DNA of 64,000 bases from Heterocephalus glaber. Its lineage: Eukaryota > Chordata > Mammalia > Rodentia > Bathyergidae. Position 1 is the first letter of the stretch; every line of letters starts with the position of its first letter. This document shows, piece by piece, positions 1 through 11,222 of the stretch. The notes below the pieces were generated by a model. The model had not been told where the DNA came from and did no database searches. It was given only the letters and a program-made list of their open reading frames with translations. Position numbers and translations under genes: made by a program. The stretch spans positions 271,532 to 335,531 of the forward strand of contig NW_004624777.1 of assembly GCF_000247695.1 (NCBI RefSeq). The letters run 5' to 3'.

Positions 1-1660
1 AAGGGCATTCATTGTGTGTGTGCTCTTCCAAAGGAAAGAATTATGAAAAGTCACACTCTGATAGCAATCTCTGTATAAAATTTTCTCTGATGGCCAGGTA
101 TTGTCAATTTCTACCTCCTTTTTTTTCACTTTTTTAGATGGTACCTACAAATAAAATATATAATTAGTGAAGTGATTATATTTTACAATACTAGCACCCA
201 ACTAGCAGAAGAATTTCTCAAAAGAAGGATCATGCATTTTCATCTTTATATGCTGTGAGTGCTCAATAAATGCTTGTATGTCATAGTATGTGCTGGGGGG
301 TGCAGAGGGAATGGGGGAAATAGTGAATTATATCCACATAAAACACAATCTCCTAATCATAAAAGATGTTCATCAGTGGTTGGCCTAACCTCTCCAGTGT
401 CTTCTGTCAGTGAATTTGACTCCTTTCATAAGGTTTGTTGAGATAATTGTCTATTTTTCTGATAAAATCAACTATTAGAAAACTTTATTGGATTTTACTC
501 TCTATATGTATGTCAAGTCAGCCTTCCTTTTACATTTATCACATAACTTCCATCTTTTACTGTGGCACAGGATACATAAATTTCCATCTTTCCTCTGAAA
601 CATACTTGTTTGAAATTCTTTGTACATTTCAAAATATTAGTATATATAACAATATGAGGAAACAGCTGCACACAGAAACTTGTATTTTTCAATTTAATAA
701 TTAATGTATCACATGCTCTATACAAAGCTAGGACTGCAGAAAATACTTATTGAAAGTTATTCATAAGCATTAGTCAGTAAGATAAGAATGAATTGAATTT
801 GGCTTTTCAGCTATGTAGCAATATATTAGATTATGCTTTATGGTGGTGGTGCACATACATTTATCCAGATAATCATATGTCTGGCTCTACAAATAATGTA
901 TATTTGTTCTTCCAGCTTAGCAAATTACAACATGGTGTTTTTGGGGCAGGGTATGGTTTGGATACTGATATAACTGGCAGTCTATCTTAATCTTTACTGG
1001 TTTTGATTATATATAATTTATTTTAATTGCAGAGCAGCACAGATTTCAAATTTAACTTTGATATGGCTTTCATCACAACATAATAGAGAGAAATCACCCT
1101 ACAATTGGTCTTTATTGCCATCATTTGGTCTACAAAAAACCATTTGATCATTAGAATTCTGTTATAAATGAATTGAAAAGAGATGAAAAATTATGATGAC
1201 TTATGTTGGACTTTAAATTTTCTGTTTCTAAAAATATGCACACTTGTTGCAGAAATTATTTGTGAAAATAATAAAAGCATGTAAACTATAAAATCATTCA
1301 TAATTACAGTATTTGGAGACAAAACCAATTTATATTTTGTTTGTTTAAGTTTCCAGTTTTATATATATTTCTATACTAAAAATCAGTGATGAAAATCAAG
1401 GTCAAAGTGACATAATAGTTTAGATGTTAAGATGAATTACTCTCTGAAAGATTGAATAAATATGAAGATGCATAGAAATAAACATTTACTTCTTTATATG
1501 TCACTCTGTGTTCTTCTACTAGAATGTAGTCAGTCATGGGGGCAGGAATTGTTTTTAATTTTTCCATTCCATCTCCTAAAACTTCATAGTCAGTTTGTCC
1601 AATGAGTCAATTAATAGTCAATACTTTGTATTAAAATGTATAATAAACAAATTCCAATTT
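1..1660. other. Intergenic sequence, one possible L2 tail
   Basis: No exon-like or conserved coding signal is seen. The only repeat-like piece is around 190-280, where 'gtgctcaataaatgcttg' resembles the 3' end of the ancient L2 LINE family on the + strand. That match is short and could be coincidental. The short open frames here carry no recognisable domain. Confidence 0.5.
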
Positions 1661-1674
1661 TAGTGTTTTAAGTA

Positions 1675-1778
1675 TTATTTTTGTTTTGTTTTGTTTTGTT
1701 TTTGGTACCAGGGATCGAACTCAGGACCTTGTGCTTGCAAGGCAGGCAGTGGAACCACTAAGCTAAATCCCTGGCCCC
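1675..1778 (-). repeat. ID-type tRNA-Ala-derived SINE, near intact
   Basis: Read on the minus strand, this is an ID-like SINE body of about 75 nt (1704-1778). It starts with GGGGCC and carries an A-box-like TTAGCTTAG and a B box GTTCGATCCC. Its A-rich tail (TTTTG repeats on the + strand) occupies about 1683-1703. ID elements are RNA polymerase III retroposons derived from tRNA-Ala and moved by L1. The copy is flanked by a perfect 16-bp direct repeat (1667-1682 and 1779-1794), as expected for a fairly young insertion. Confidence 0.85.
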
Positions 1779-1799
1779 TTTAAGTATTATTTTTAATAG

Positions 1800-2210
1800 C
1801 TGTCAGATTGTACTATAATGTACTTAACCAATCTCCACGTGATGTATTCCAGGTTCTTTATAAATTTTGAGCTACATGAAAATGAATTTTTTATATTCTA
1901 ATATGTTGCTTCTTTTATTTATCTAATCTTATTTAATAAAACAGAATGCAGAATGACATTGATCCACTATATTTGCAATAGACATTCTTAAATCCTGAAT
2001 GAAATGGCATGTGTCTGAAGTTTTATAATTAAGTTTAGTGTTGGCTTTTGGTTTTGTCTAGGAATTGTCACTATAAAGAAATATATAATGGTATATTTAG
2101 ATAATGACATAAAGATATGATATCATGTCTTATGATAAAGATTGTATCTTTATATATAATTATATAAAGATATATAGATATATACCTATTTTCACTTTAC
2201 TAGATTTTAT
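1800..2210. other. AT-rich unique sequence
   Basis: No repeat family or gene was recognised. The stretch ends in an A/T-rich run with TATATA-type simple sequence around 2145-2185. Confidence 0.5.
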
Positions 2211-2213
2211 TTT

Positions 2214-2305
2214 GTTTTTTAAAAAAATTTTATTAGCACACATTTGCCATACATTCATCATAGGGAATTTGTACCTGTACATCATATATCTTAATTCTTC
2301 TTTTT
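2214..2305 (-). repeat. Short 5'-truncated L1 3' end
   Basis: The + strand reads as the reverse complement of the L1 3' terminus found repeatedly in this window. A T-rich start (the poly(A) tail) is followed by a segment containing 'tcatcataggg' and 'tttgtacctgtacat', which is shared with the reverse complement of the copy near 53850. Only about 90 bp of the element is present. Confidence 0.6.
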
Positions 2306-3225
2306 TAAAAATTAAAGATAGTGTATTAAATTTTGTTAAAATCTTTGAAGTTGAAATACTGACATAAATTATCAAATGGTTCTAATATTGTTCAGATTTT
2401 AGCATAAGGAAGATATTTATTTATTCACAATACATACTATTTCATATACTGTTAAGATGGGTGGCATTTTTATTTGAATTTTTTGTTTATTTATAAGGAA
2501 TGTTTTCTCTTCTCTTTTTATGGCACAATCTTTGTCAGTTTTTCATTAAAGAAGATTGGCTAAATTCACTGAGAAACCTTATTTAAATTCTGTATATGCT
2601 CTGGAATAGTTTATTTACATGAATATTATATGTTTCTCGGAAATTCAAAACAAATCCCCCATAAAACTCATGAGAACTCTGTGCTTTTAAATAGCCAAGT
2701 ATTTTAAAATGTAGTTCCCTCATTTCATGGAAATCATTTTGTCATAATAGTAATCCTATACAGTATAACTTTTCCCCAATTCCCTTGAAATACTATAGTC
2801 CTATAGAATTGCACAGGTTTCTGTATTTCATGACACTGAATCCTTAATCTGCCAATTCATAACAGAACCCTCTTCTAATTTTTATAGCACACTTTTAATG
2901 TCTCACAGAGCAATTTTTCCCAGAACATTGAGAGTTGCTTAGCATAGAATTAGCACAGAATTGTGGTCATTCAGCCAACATTGATTTCAGGCTCTAGCAT
3001 TGGTGGTGGTTGTTATATCTTTCTAATTTTTGTCTGTTCTGTCCTATACAACAATATTTATCATAGGATTGATGTTAAATTCATGTTGAATGAGCAAACC
3101 AGTGAATCTTTTATGGGTAACTGGTCAGTTAAGCTACTGGGAGGGTTGTCATATTAGGAGGTGATCACTGCTGGGCAATGATCCATTTCTAAAGTATTTT
3201 CAAATATGTTGTTTTCAGATTTCAT
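2306..3225. other. Unique AT-rich sequence, nothing recognised
   Basis: No SINE, LINE or coding signal could be assigned. The open frame at 2963-3157 has no recognisable motif. Confidence 0.5.
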
Positions 3226-3229
3226 GAAG

Positions 3230-4060
3230 TATTTTCCCTTCTCCCTCTCTCATTCTCTCACTCTCAGTACTCTTTAAAAAATTATAAACATTTAAGTTAT
3301 ACAAGGACACTTTGATATATACGTCTGTGTGTTGTGTGTCTGTGTGTATATGATAGTCAAATGATCATCCAAATGAACAAGCCAATCATGTCCTATGGTT
3401 TTCTTTTTCTTGTAAAAGCACCTAAAAGTTACTCACGTAGCGATTTTCCAGCACACTATACAATATTACTAGCGGCAGTACTTATTTGGCGCTTTAGTTC
3501 TCTACACTCTCTCATCCTACTTAGTTGTAACTTTGTACCATGTGACCTATACCTTTCCTGACCAATCCACCCACCCCATCCCTGGTAACCACCAATTTAC
3601 TTTCTGTTTCCACACAGCTGAGTTTCCTTTGTTTTAGATTTCACATATGAGTGAAATCTATTTTCACATACAAGTGAGATCAGGCACTGTTTACATTTCT
3701 GTTCCTGGCTTATTTCACTTAGTTCAAGGTCCACTAAATTCCTCCATGTTGTCAGAAGGTACAATCTCCTTTTTAAAAAGTGAATATACACATTCTCTCT
3801 CTCTAATATATATATCCATATATGTGTAAATACTGTGTATATATGTGTATATTATATATATAGAGAGAGAGGTGTGTATTCATATATATGCACAATGATA
3901 TATATCACTTTTTGTATATTCATCTAGGTATTTCGAGTACTCAGATTGTTTCTGTATATTGGCTATTGTGAATTATGCTGCAATGAATATGACAGTGAAG
4001 ATATCTTCAAGTGGTAGTAATTTCATTACACTTGAGAATGTACTCAGAAAATGGATTTCA
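3230..4060 (-). repeat. Ancient L1 (L1M-type) 3' end, antisense
   Basis: The + strand carries the reverse complement of a mammalian L1 ORF2/3' UTR junction. Landmarks in order are 'ccctggtaaccaccaat', 'tcacatatgagtgaaatc', 'tggcttatttcactta', 'cctccatgttgtc', and 'ttggctattgtgaat' followed by 'tgctgcaatgaata'. A TA/GT/GA simple-sequence expansion interrupts it at about 3800-3900. The copy is strongly decayed and encodes nothing. Confidence 0.7.
3800..3905. repeat. TA/TG/GA mixed simple sequence
   Basis: Runs of TATATA, TGTGTATA and GAGAGAGA are interleaved. They probably grew inside the older L1 copy. Confidence 0.7.
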
Positions 4061-4129
4061 TTTTTATCAATGCATGTTTGCAGTTCATGTAGTTTACAAT
4101 CATCCTGAGAATGGTTACATGTACATATT

Positions 4130-5795
4130 ACAGCTGTTTCTTTTTCATAATCTCCTTTCTTTTCCCTTTCCCTGTTCCCTCCTCCTCAGATGGTTCTCCT
4201 ATCTCCTCTTCCACACTTGTTGATATTATTTGTCTTAGATCATGTTACGACATATAATGTTTATATCAATTGGGTTTGTTAGGTTCTTGTACATGGCACA
4301 TCTTTATTCTTATTTCCTCTTCTGCTTCTCCTCAGCCCTCATCCTTGTTCTCTTGGACCACTCACCTATAGCAAGAGGGCCATCCCCTTTTCCCCTTCTA
4401 TCCATACTTTATCATTTTCTTTGTTTGCACTTTGCCTCACTCAAATGAGAAATGTATTTAGGCTTGTGTGTCTGGCTTATTTCATTCAGTATTATATTTT
4501 CAAGGTGCACCCATTTTCCTACAAATGTCTCGAATTTGTCATTCTTTATAGTTGAGTAATATCCCATTATATATAGATACCATATTTTCTCTATTCAATC
4601 ATCTGTTGATAGGTATACATGCTGCTTTTAAGATTTAGCTATTATGACCTGTGCTGCTATAAACATTGGTATGCATATATTGCTGTAGTATGAGGACTTG
4701 AACTCTTGGGGAAGATACCTAGCAGGAGGATAGCTGGGTCATTGGAATTTTAAATTTTAGTCCTTTGAGGAATCTCCATACTGATTTCCATGATGGTTGT
4801 ACTAATTTGCATTCCCACCAACAATGCAGGCACCATAGCTGTGCCAGCATTTGTTATTGTTTGGTTTCCTAATGACTGCCATTCTTTCCAGAGTAAGATG
4901 GATCTTAATGTTGTTTTAATTTGCATCTCTCTGATGGCCCGTGATGTTGAACATTTTTTCATATATCTGTTGACCTTTTGTATTTGTTCCTCTGTGAACT
5001 GTTTGTTCATTTCTCTTGCCCATTTCTTGACTCGGTCTTTAATTTTAGGTGGTTTAATTATTTTCAGTCCTTCATATATTCTAGGTAGCAGTCCTCTGTC
5101 TGAGGAATAACTGGAAAAATGTTTTCTCATTCTCTAAGTTGTCTCTTCATTCTATTGATGGATTCTTTTGCTATACAGAAGCGTTTTAGTCTAATATAAT
5201 CCCATTTGTTGATTCTTGCTGCTATTTATGTGCAATTGAGGTTCTGTTTAGAAAATCCTTTCCTATGCCTATGTCTTCAAGTGTTTTACCTATTTTGTCT
5301 TCTAGAAGTTTTAATGTTTCTATCTTTTATTTGTTTTTATTTTAATTTAGTATATGGTGAGAGGCAAGGGTCTAGTTTTTATAGTTGTTGTTTATTTATT
5401 TATTTATTGCACACAGATAACCAGTTTTTCCAACATCACTTGTTGAATAAACTATCTTTCCTCAAACATGTGCTTTGGGCTCCTTTGTCAAAGATCAAAT
5501 AGCTGAAGATGTCTAATGAGGTTTCTATATTCTCTATTCTGTTCCATTAATCCACATGTCTGTTTTTGTTCCAGTAGCATGCCATTTTTATCACTATTGT
5601 TTTGTAGTGTAGCTTGAAGTCAGATATTGCTATGCCATCTGCTTAGCTTTAATTGCTCAAAATTACGTTGGCTATTCTGGGTCTCTTCTAGTTTCATGTG
5701 AATTTTAGGATTGTTTTCTCTAGATCTGTAAAGTATGCTTTACAGCTATATTGGTATCTTGATTGGAATTGAATTGAATATAACAGAGAAAACCA
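4130..5795 (-). mobile_element. L1 LINE fragment: 3' UTR and ORF2 C-terminus
   Basis: This is a 5'-truncated L1 on the minus strand. From 4450 to 5795 the + strand is the reverse complement of the ORF2 C-terminal part. The minus strand of about 4440-4560 encodes the typical ORF2 end (MEYYSAIKN-like), and 4750-5130 stays open for 126 codons including CSTSRAIREMQIKTTLR, a well-known L1 ORF2p C-terminal motif. The endonuclease and most of the reverse transcriptase are absent. About 4130-4440 is the T/C-rich complement of the polypurine 3' UTR. A stop at the end of the 4750 frame and other frame breaks make it non-functional. It lies next to, and perhaps within, an older antisense L1. Confidence 0.85.
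4750..5130 (-). pseudogene. L1 ORF2 C-terminal remnant
   Basis: This is the longest recognisable coding remnant in the window: 126 codons of L1 ORF2p, the reverse transcriptase/endonuclease that drives L1 retrotransposition. The visible part lies downstream of the reverse transcriptase domain. It begins near RKHFSSYSSDRGLLPR, continues through an NKQFTEEQIQ-like segment and the CSTSRAIREMQIKTTLR motif, then drifts out of the family frame after about residue 80, where a frameshift is likely. It is a dead fragment of a mobile element, not a host gene. Confidence 0.85.
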
Positions 5796-6110
5796 ATTTC
5801 TTAAAAACTCTCCCACATATGTAACCAATTTCCTTATCATTTCTAAGCATTTACATGTTATTGTCTTTCTTTAAGGAGGATCTCAAAAAGCTAGTCTTTC
5901 CATTAAGCCAGATTGTGTCTTCTATTTAATTTTGGCTTTATCTTTATTAATTACTACTTTCCAATTTTCTTTTGGTTTATATAGTTCTTCTTCACAAGTT
6001 TTTTTATATGCATATTAAATGCCACAATTTGTGTCTTTTTTCTAATAATAAAAGAATTTAATTTCCACTGCACTGACATAGATTGGGTAATTTTCCTTTG
6101 GATGTGTCAG
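5796..6110 (-). repeat. Probable further L1 ORF2 antisense fragment
   Basis: Segments such as 'ccaattttcttttgg' and 'atgccacaatttgtgtc' resemble the antisense strand of a more 5' part of ORF2 in old L1 families. The order relative to the preceding fragment suggests an internal deletion or a separate insertion. The match is degraded and was judged by eye. Confidence 0.4.
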
Positions 6111-6234
6111 CAGAATATACTTCAATTTCCAAGTAATTAATATATTATCTGAGGGTTTTTCTCTTTATAAGAATGAAAATCACATGAAAATACTTTTAAT
6201 GTGAAAATTAAGTGCCATATAGTGTATTCACCAT

Positions 6235-6480
6235 GTTGCTCAAACATCACTTGTATCTAGTCTTACATTTTTATTACCCCAAAAGTAATCTGTAGTTTTT
6301 ATGCAGTTGCTTCCCATTTCTCATCTCCCTATACCTCCTGGGAGCTACCAATCTGCCTTCTGTCCCTGTGGATTGATATATTCTGGATATTTCATAGAAA
6401 TGGAAACATACAATGTATGACCTTTTGTACATCACTTCTTTCAATTAGCATAATGTGGTATCCAATCACCATTTGCAGAA
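6235..6480 (-). repeat. Ancient L1M-type 3' end, antisense
   Basis: The + strand shows the antisense L1 landmarks 'ccaatctgccttctgtc', 'ttctggatatttcatag', 'tggaaacatacaatgtatg' and 'agcataatg'. It is cut short at about 6480 by the following LTR-like segment. Confidence 0.6.
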
Positions 6481-6870
6481 ACCAATCCAGGAAACCAAAC
6501 CACAGCCCCTGTAGCAATTTTCACAAATTTTCCAGAATCTTGTCAATAACTACAGCTTTCTTGATCCTCTCCCCAACCCAGACCATGCACTCCTGCCTTA
6601 GGATCAAAGAAAGCCACATATCTTCCCCTTACCCAAGATGCATTATGTCTAATTATATTGCCTACAGCTCACCCACAGCAACAGCCCCTGATGGGGGACT
6701 ACTTGAAGCTCTCCCTTTTCACTGTTTCCACTAAAGTTTTTCCCACCCTCTACTGGTTTTTGAGTCTGCAAAACACGAGGGGTGGTGGCTCACTCCCTGA
6801 CTGCAGCAAACTCTGAATAGGTTTTTCTTGTTCTGTTTTGAAGGTTCTTTATTTCCATATTTACATATGC
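6480..6870 (+). repeat. LTR-like segment, family not identified
   Basis: The C-rich composition, the 'tgtttccact' and 'gagtctgcaaaacac' run, and the abrupt break with the flanking antisense L1 suggest a solo LTR of an old endogenous retrovirus in + orientation. No terminal TG/CA pair or target duplication was confirmed, and no internal retroviral region is present. An unrelated repeat remains possible. Confidence 0.3.
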
Positions 6871-9340
6871 TATATAGACTAACAGAAATCAGTTCCCAAT
6901 TTTTTGTGTACTTTTCCCTCTCCCAGTCTTGAGGATTCTGTTCTGTTTCATTTATTGTTGGTCAATCTTTTCTCAGGTATGGGCCTTAGATGAGGTATAT
7001 GGCTGCCATGCTTTTTAAACTTTTGCATGTACTTGAGTATCTTCCTAGTCCTGGGAAGGTGAGCGATATTTTACTTAAGGACATGTTTATTTTTTTAGGT
7101 AAAGTCCTTTATTTTCAGCTATATATAGTCTTCATGTTCTATCTTCAAATTTCCACTCACATGGATGAGAAGTATGGTTGTTTTTCTTTTCTGGAGAAGA
7201 CTTTCTTAAAACTTAAAAAATTTCTCATAAACCAAAGGGCTCAAGTGTTTTAAGAGGATATGCCAGGTGTGTATCTTTTCTTTTATCAATCTTGAATTCC
7301 AGAGCCCTCTTCACCTACAGCTGAAACTCTTGATTTTTTATCTTAGATAAGCCTTTCATTGTTGCTGTTGTTATTTTCTTTCCCCAATCTGTTCCCTCTT
7401 TTCCTTGTACTATTTCTTTCATTTCATAAATCTTCTGTTTTCAGGATATTTTTCTTGAATTTTGTTCATTTAAAGGCACATTTGCATTTGATCTCTAAGC
7501 CTACTGTTTCATTTTCCTATATAGATTATTTTTCTTCACTTTACCTACTGAATTACTTATTTAGGAAATTATTATTTTTACCCCAGGATATCTCTTTAAT
7601 ACTTCACCAGAATCTTGGGAATTGCCACCTTTTCTCACTATTTTCATAATCAAAATGTCATCTGTCTCCTTCAGCAGCTGTTTTGCTAGCTGTGCATTCT
7701 ATTTCCCTGCCTTATTCTTCAAGTCTTTGTTATAGGACTTCCTTGATTTCTTGCGTTTTGATAGATCACTGAAGCACAGGTCCTACCAACTTCTGTGGGC
7801 CAGGAAGAAGGAAAGTACTCAGGCAGAACCAAAATCTACCTTCTCCACTAGTCCAGAAACCTCCTTTCAGGGTCTTACATGCTTTGGGCTTAGGCTTCTG
7901 GCTCTTGATGCTGGCTTTAGTTTCTGTACCTTAGAGAAGATCAAAATAAAATCATTTCTTTCTATTTCTGTGTGGAGCCCCTCAGAGTCCAGCATCATAT
8001 TTACATACCTCTGCATAAAGGCCCCAAAACAGAAGGACTCAGGAAGGACTTGTTTGAAAGTAGGAGAAATGGAAGCAATCCAGAAACCACATTATGAGAA
8101 TTCTTCTGTCTGTTACCAATAGTAAATAAGATGTGGATAAACCTTCACCCACTCAAGCTGTCTTTTGTCCACTGTCATCTCTTTCACCTTCGAAAACACA
8201 GTACTCAGGGAACACTTAGAAGGCTCAGATTCCGAGGTTCATCTATAGCTCAGTCTCTTTTCATTCTTTTTCTTCTGCTCATTATCCTCAGCATGTTGCT
8301 TTTAGCTTCCCAGAGATTTTCACATGGACAAAAAGAAAGAAGTGATGAGTGATAGTGGTTCTCCTGTTCTCAGGTAAAGAAAGAACCATGCCAGGAAGAT
8401 ACTTCCTATTGCGCTGGTCAGAACAGGGTCACATAATTTCCCCTAAGCTGCAAGAGAGCCCTGGAAAGTGAACAGCTTGCATTTTTACTGTTAACCATGG
8501 GAGCCAGGTTACAATTAAGTAGGCCACTGCTATGGCTTGCCATATTCTTGCAGAGTTACAGAAGGCTGAGTCATGGAGTGGAAAAAATGTCTCCAATTCC
8601 CTGATAAATCTATTTTCCTGAATTGAGTGATAACTGCTCCCTTTGGAGCAGTGTCCATCTATGGGGGGCAGTGTTGAAGACAGACTTGTAATTTTCCCAA
8701 TATCTCATGTCCTGATGCTCTTATCTGGGGCTTCATCTGGACTTCGTGGATGATAATTATCCCTAGAAACTGGTGTATATTTGATAAATAATCCTAGCTT
8801 CTAGAATTGTGGGTTTGTATCTATTTTTTAGATCTCATAAGAATTTCATAGGGAAAAGTAAAAGGTATGGGATGTGGCTGCTGAATGAGTTCATCTTACT
8901 CTCAATTCTATACATTATCTTGAAAAGATGTTTTTCAGTGAGCAAAAACAGAAAGCCTAATTCACAGCCAAAATTCACAGAAATTCTTAAGGATCAAGGT
9001 AATAATATGTCTCATTTTTTTTTTTTTTTTTTGTAATGGTATATTTTTTCCTCCAAAAATTTCTTCTGGTTTTTAGGACTCTTGATACAAAAGCTTTTTT
9101 CCTCAGGTCATTGGCATCAGTGGCTGCAAATGATCTTACTCAAGAAGGAAGTTTCTAAAGGGAACAAGAAAGGGAAATCAGGGTGGTATGATCCTTTAGA
9201 GAGGCTCTAAGTGCACAAAGTACTGATCTACAAAAACAAAAATTTGCTTGTTTAGTAAATGGACATAATTTCACATGATGAAATGATGTTAGGAGTGTTG
9301 TGATTATTTGACTGTGTCATGAAGAAACTTCTATTCCAAA
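6870..9340. other. Unassigned intergenic sequence
   Basis: This stretch contains several short open frames, the longest 123 codons at 7751-8122, none with a recognisable domain or codon pattern. The block at 8380-8830 looks repeat-like (higher GC, sharp edges) but was not assigned. An 18-T homopolymer lies at 9015-9032. Confidence 0.45.
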
Positions 9341-9342
9341 GG

Positions 9343-9765
9343 AAGATTTTTTTAAAAAATTCTTTTACTGGTACATTTTAGATATACAATATGTTTACAT
9401 TTATCATTGGGTACTTGTACCTGAACATGATGTATCTTAGTTTTTATTTTTTTCCCCCATTACCTGTGCACCCTTCACCCCCTCCACCCTTCCCTATTTA
9501 CATAGATTTCATTTCCATTTTTTTCTTTTCTCATAATTTTCTCTTTCCCTTCTTCCCTTTCCCCTTCCCCTCCCACTACCCCTACACCTTTGGACCTTTT
9601 CCTATTTTAAATTATCAATTATTCATTTTAATCATTTTAATCCTTTTTTTACACTTTCAGTTTCTCACACTAGAGAAACTATTCTGTATTTATACATGTG
9701 TGTCCTATTTATTTCACTTAAGAGTATGGCCTCAATATGCATCAATTTAGCTATAGATGTCTCAA
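9343..9765 (-). mobile_element. L1 3' UTR and ORF2 end, antisense
   Basis: The + strand begins with a T-rich run and 'actggtacattttag', the reverse complement of the L1 3' terminus carrying the GTACCAATAAA poly(A) signal region seen elsewhere here. A long pyrimidine tract (complement of the 3' UTR polypurine tract) and 'tgtgtcctatttatttcactta', from the end of ORF2, follow. The open frame 9391-9750 is only the pyrimidine-rich complement of the UTR. The left 420 bp closely match the tail at 63640-64000. Confidence 0.8.
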
Positions 9766-10125
9766 AATTTTTTGAAAATTCTTAGGTTCTTAAGAAACTA
9801 TTGTGGCTTGATACATTGCTTTAGATAAGAGCTATGTGTCTAATTTCCAGACATAAAACTTTCTGTTGTCTTAATATATTTTCCACAGGTGTGTGGGGGT
9901 AGCTTGATATGACTGCAGTCATACTGAGTTGTAAGTACCATAATTATTTCTGAAGAATCCTGGCTATTTTTTCTGTAGAACTTCCCAGCAAAGCTTAAAT
10001 AGATAAAACCACTAGAGTCATATGTGGGGCTTTACAGGCACTGGGTCTAGGGATGCACCTGATGCTTTGATCTTATCTTAAGATAAAACAGGCTCATTCC
10101 AGACAGGATGAAATCACCCTTGTGC
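9766..10125. other. Unassigned sequence between L1 and LTR
   Basis: No gene or repeat could be named. The 3' part may belong to the LTR that follows, whose left edge is unclear. Confidence 0.4.
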
Positions 10126-10129
10126 TTTA

Positions 10130-10515
10130 GATCCAGAACATCCCCCCAGACTCTCATGCACTCAGAGGCTGGGGCTTTTGGAATATGATTAGATCACAGG
10201 GGCACTGTACTCTTACGTGGATTAATCCACCAATGGATCCATAGCTACATGTGCAGTTAGGAAATGCATCCTGAGGACCAAAGGCGGGACACTGGGGGTG
10301 TGACTTGAATGAAGGGTATCTCTTCTTTCCTGGCTTTTCCCTCACTGTGTGCCACCATGACATGAGCACCCTTCCTCCATCAGAACCTTCCACCTCGCTA
10401 TTTCTGCCTTGGAGCTAGCTGACCAGGAACTCTACCTGTGAGCCAAAATATACTTCTTTTTAAAGTTTCAGCTGTCCAGTATTGTATACCAGTGATGAAA
10501 AAGTGACTAAGACAG
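10130..10515 (+). repeat. MaLR-type LTR (rodent MT/ORR1-like), + strand
   Basis: Landmarks in order are 'ggattaatccaccaatgg', 'gaagggtatctcttctt', 'gccaccatgacatgagca', 'tgagccaaaatatacttc', and a 3' end with 'gtgactaagacag'. They follow the layout of ERVL-MaLR LTRs, non-autonomous endogenous retrotransposons abundant in rodents. The AATAAA-type signal is mutated (AAAATATAC). It is probably a solo LTR; no internal region is seen. Confidence 0.6.
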
Positions 10516-10719
10516 TCACTTTTGTCTTAATTCATAAATATACACCCCTTTGACTCAAATTGTGGAAATCCAGTTGGTCTTGCTACTTCCCAGAAGGATG
10601 CTGCAGTCAAAAAGTCTCCTCATAAATCATACTCTAGGCAATCCTAGATCTTCCTACCTCTTTCTTCAGTGTTGTAGCACCGGGGAGCTGGTCCTCATGC
10701 ATTAGGATGAAGTTTCTCC

Positions 10720-10855
10720 CAAAATGGGCCATCCACATCTTACCACTGAGAACTCACTAGAAATCCAGAGCCTCAAGTCAGACTCTAGAGCTACTAATTC
10801 AGTCTCATTTTCTCGACATTTCCCCATATACTAGTGTCTGAGAAGTACTGACATA
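10720..10855 (+). repeat. MER5-like hAT-Charlie fragment
   Basis: The order 'gccatccacatcttacc', 'aactcactagaaatccaga', 'ctactaattcagtctcatt' and 'ctgagaagtactgaca' matches the general plan of MER5-type non-autonomous hAT elements. It is decayed. Confidence 0.5.
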
Positions 10856-11177
10856 GTGTCTGAAAGTGGGACTGGATTGCAAGTGAAGAGGCAAAAACTG
10901 ATCATCTTATTTCAGGCTCCTATGATGATTATGAACTTTTAACTTCCATGTTACTTTCAGGATTGTCTTTAAGCTCAATGTTCTCTACTAATAGAATTGC
11001 ACACACCCAAAGCCTCTCACCCTCTATTTTTGCCAGTGACTTCAATTGGTTCTAAATTTTCAGAAATGGAATACCCTGTATGTACTGAGTGTGAGCAGAA
11101 GTTAAAATGTGAATTCATTCCCTGAAGTAGGTAAAGCACATCCTATTTTCACAAGAAGCATACTTGTTCCAGTCCTG

Positions 11178-11222
11178 GTGTGTGTGTGTGTGCGCACGTG
11201 TGTGTGTGTGTGTGCGCATGCA
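11178..11222. repeat. (GT)n microsatellite with GCGC interruptions
   Basis: About 20 GT units are broken by CGCAC and CGCATG, so most of the tract is alternating purine/pyrimidine. The open minus-strand frames across it, rich in His and Thr, are repeat artefacts. Confidence 0.9.

Noticed and set aside
7751..8122. 123-codon open frame on the + strand
   Set aside because: No domain, no biased codon pattern, no plausible splice or retrocopy context; a length expected by chance in 64 kb.
9391..9750. 119-codon frame rich in Phe and Pro
   Set aside because: It is the complement of an L1 3' UTR polypurine tract; the same frames recur at 63704-63924.
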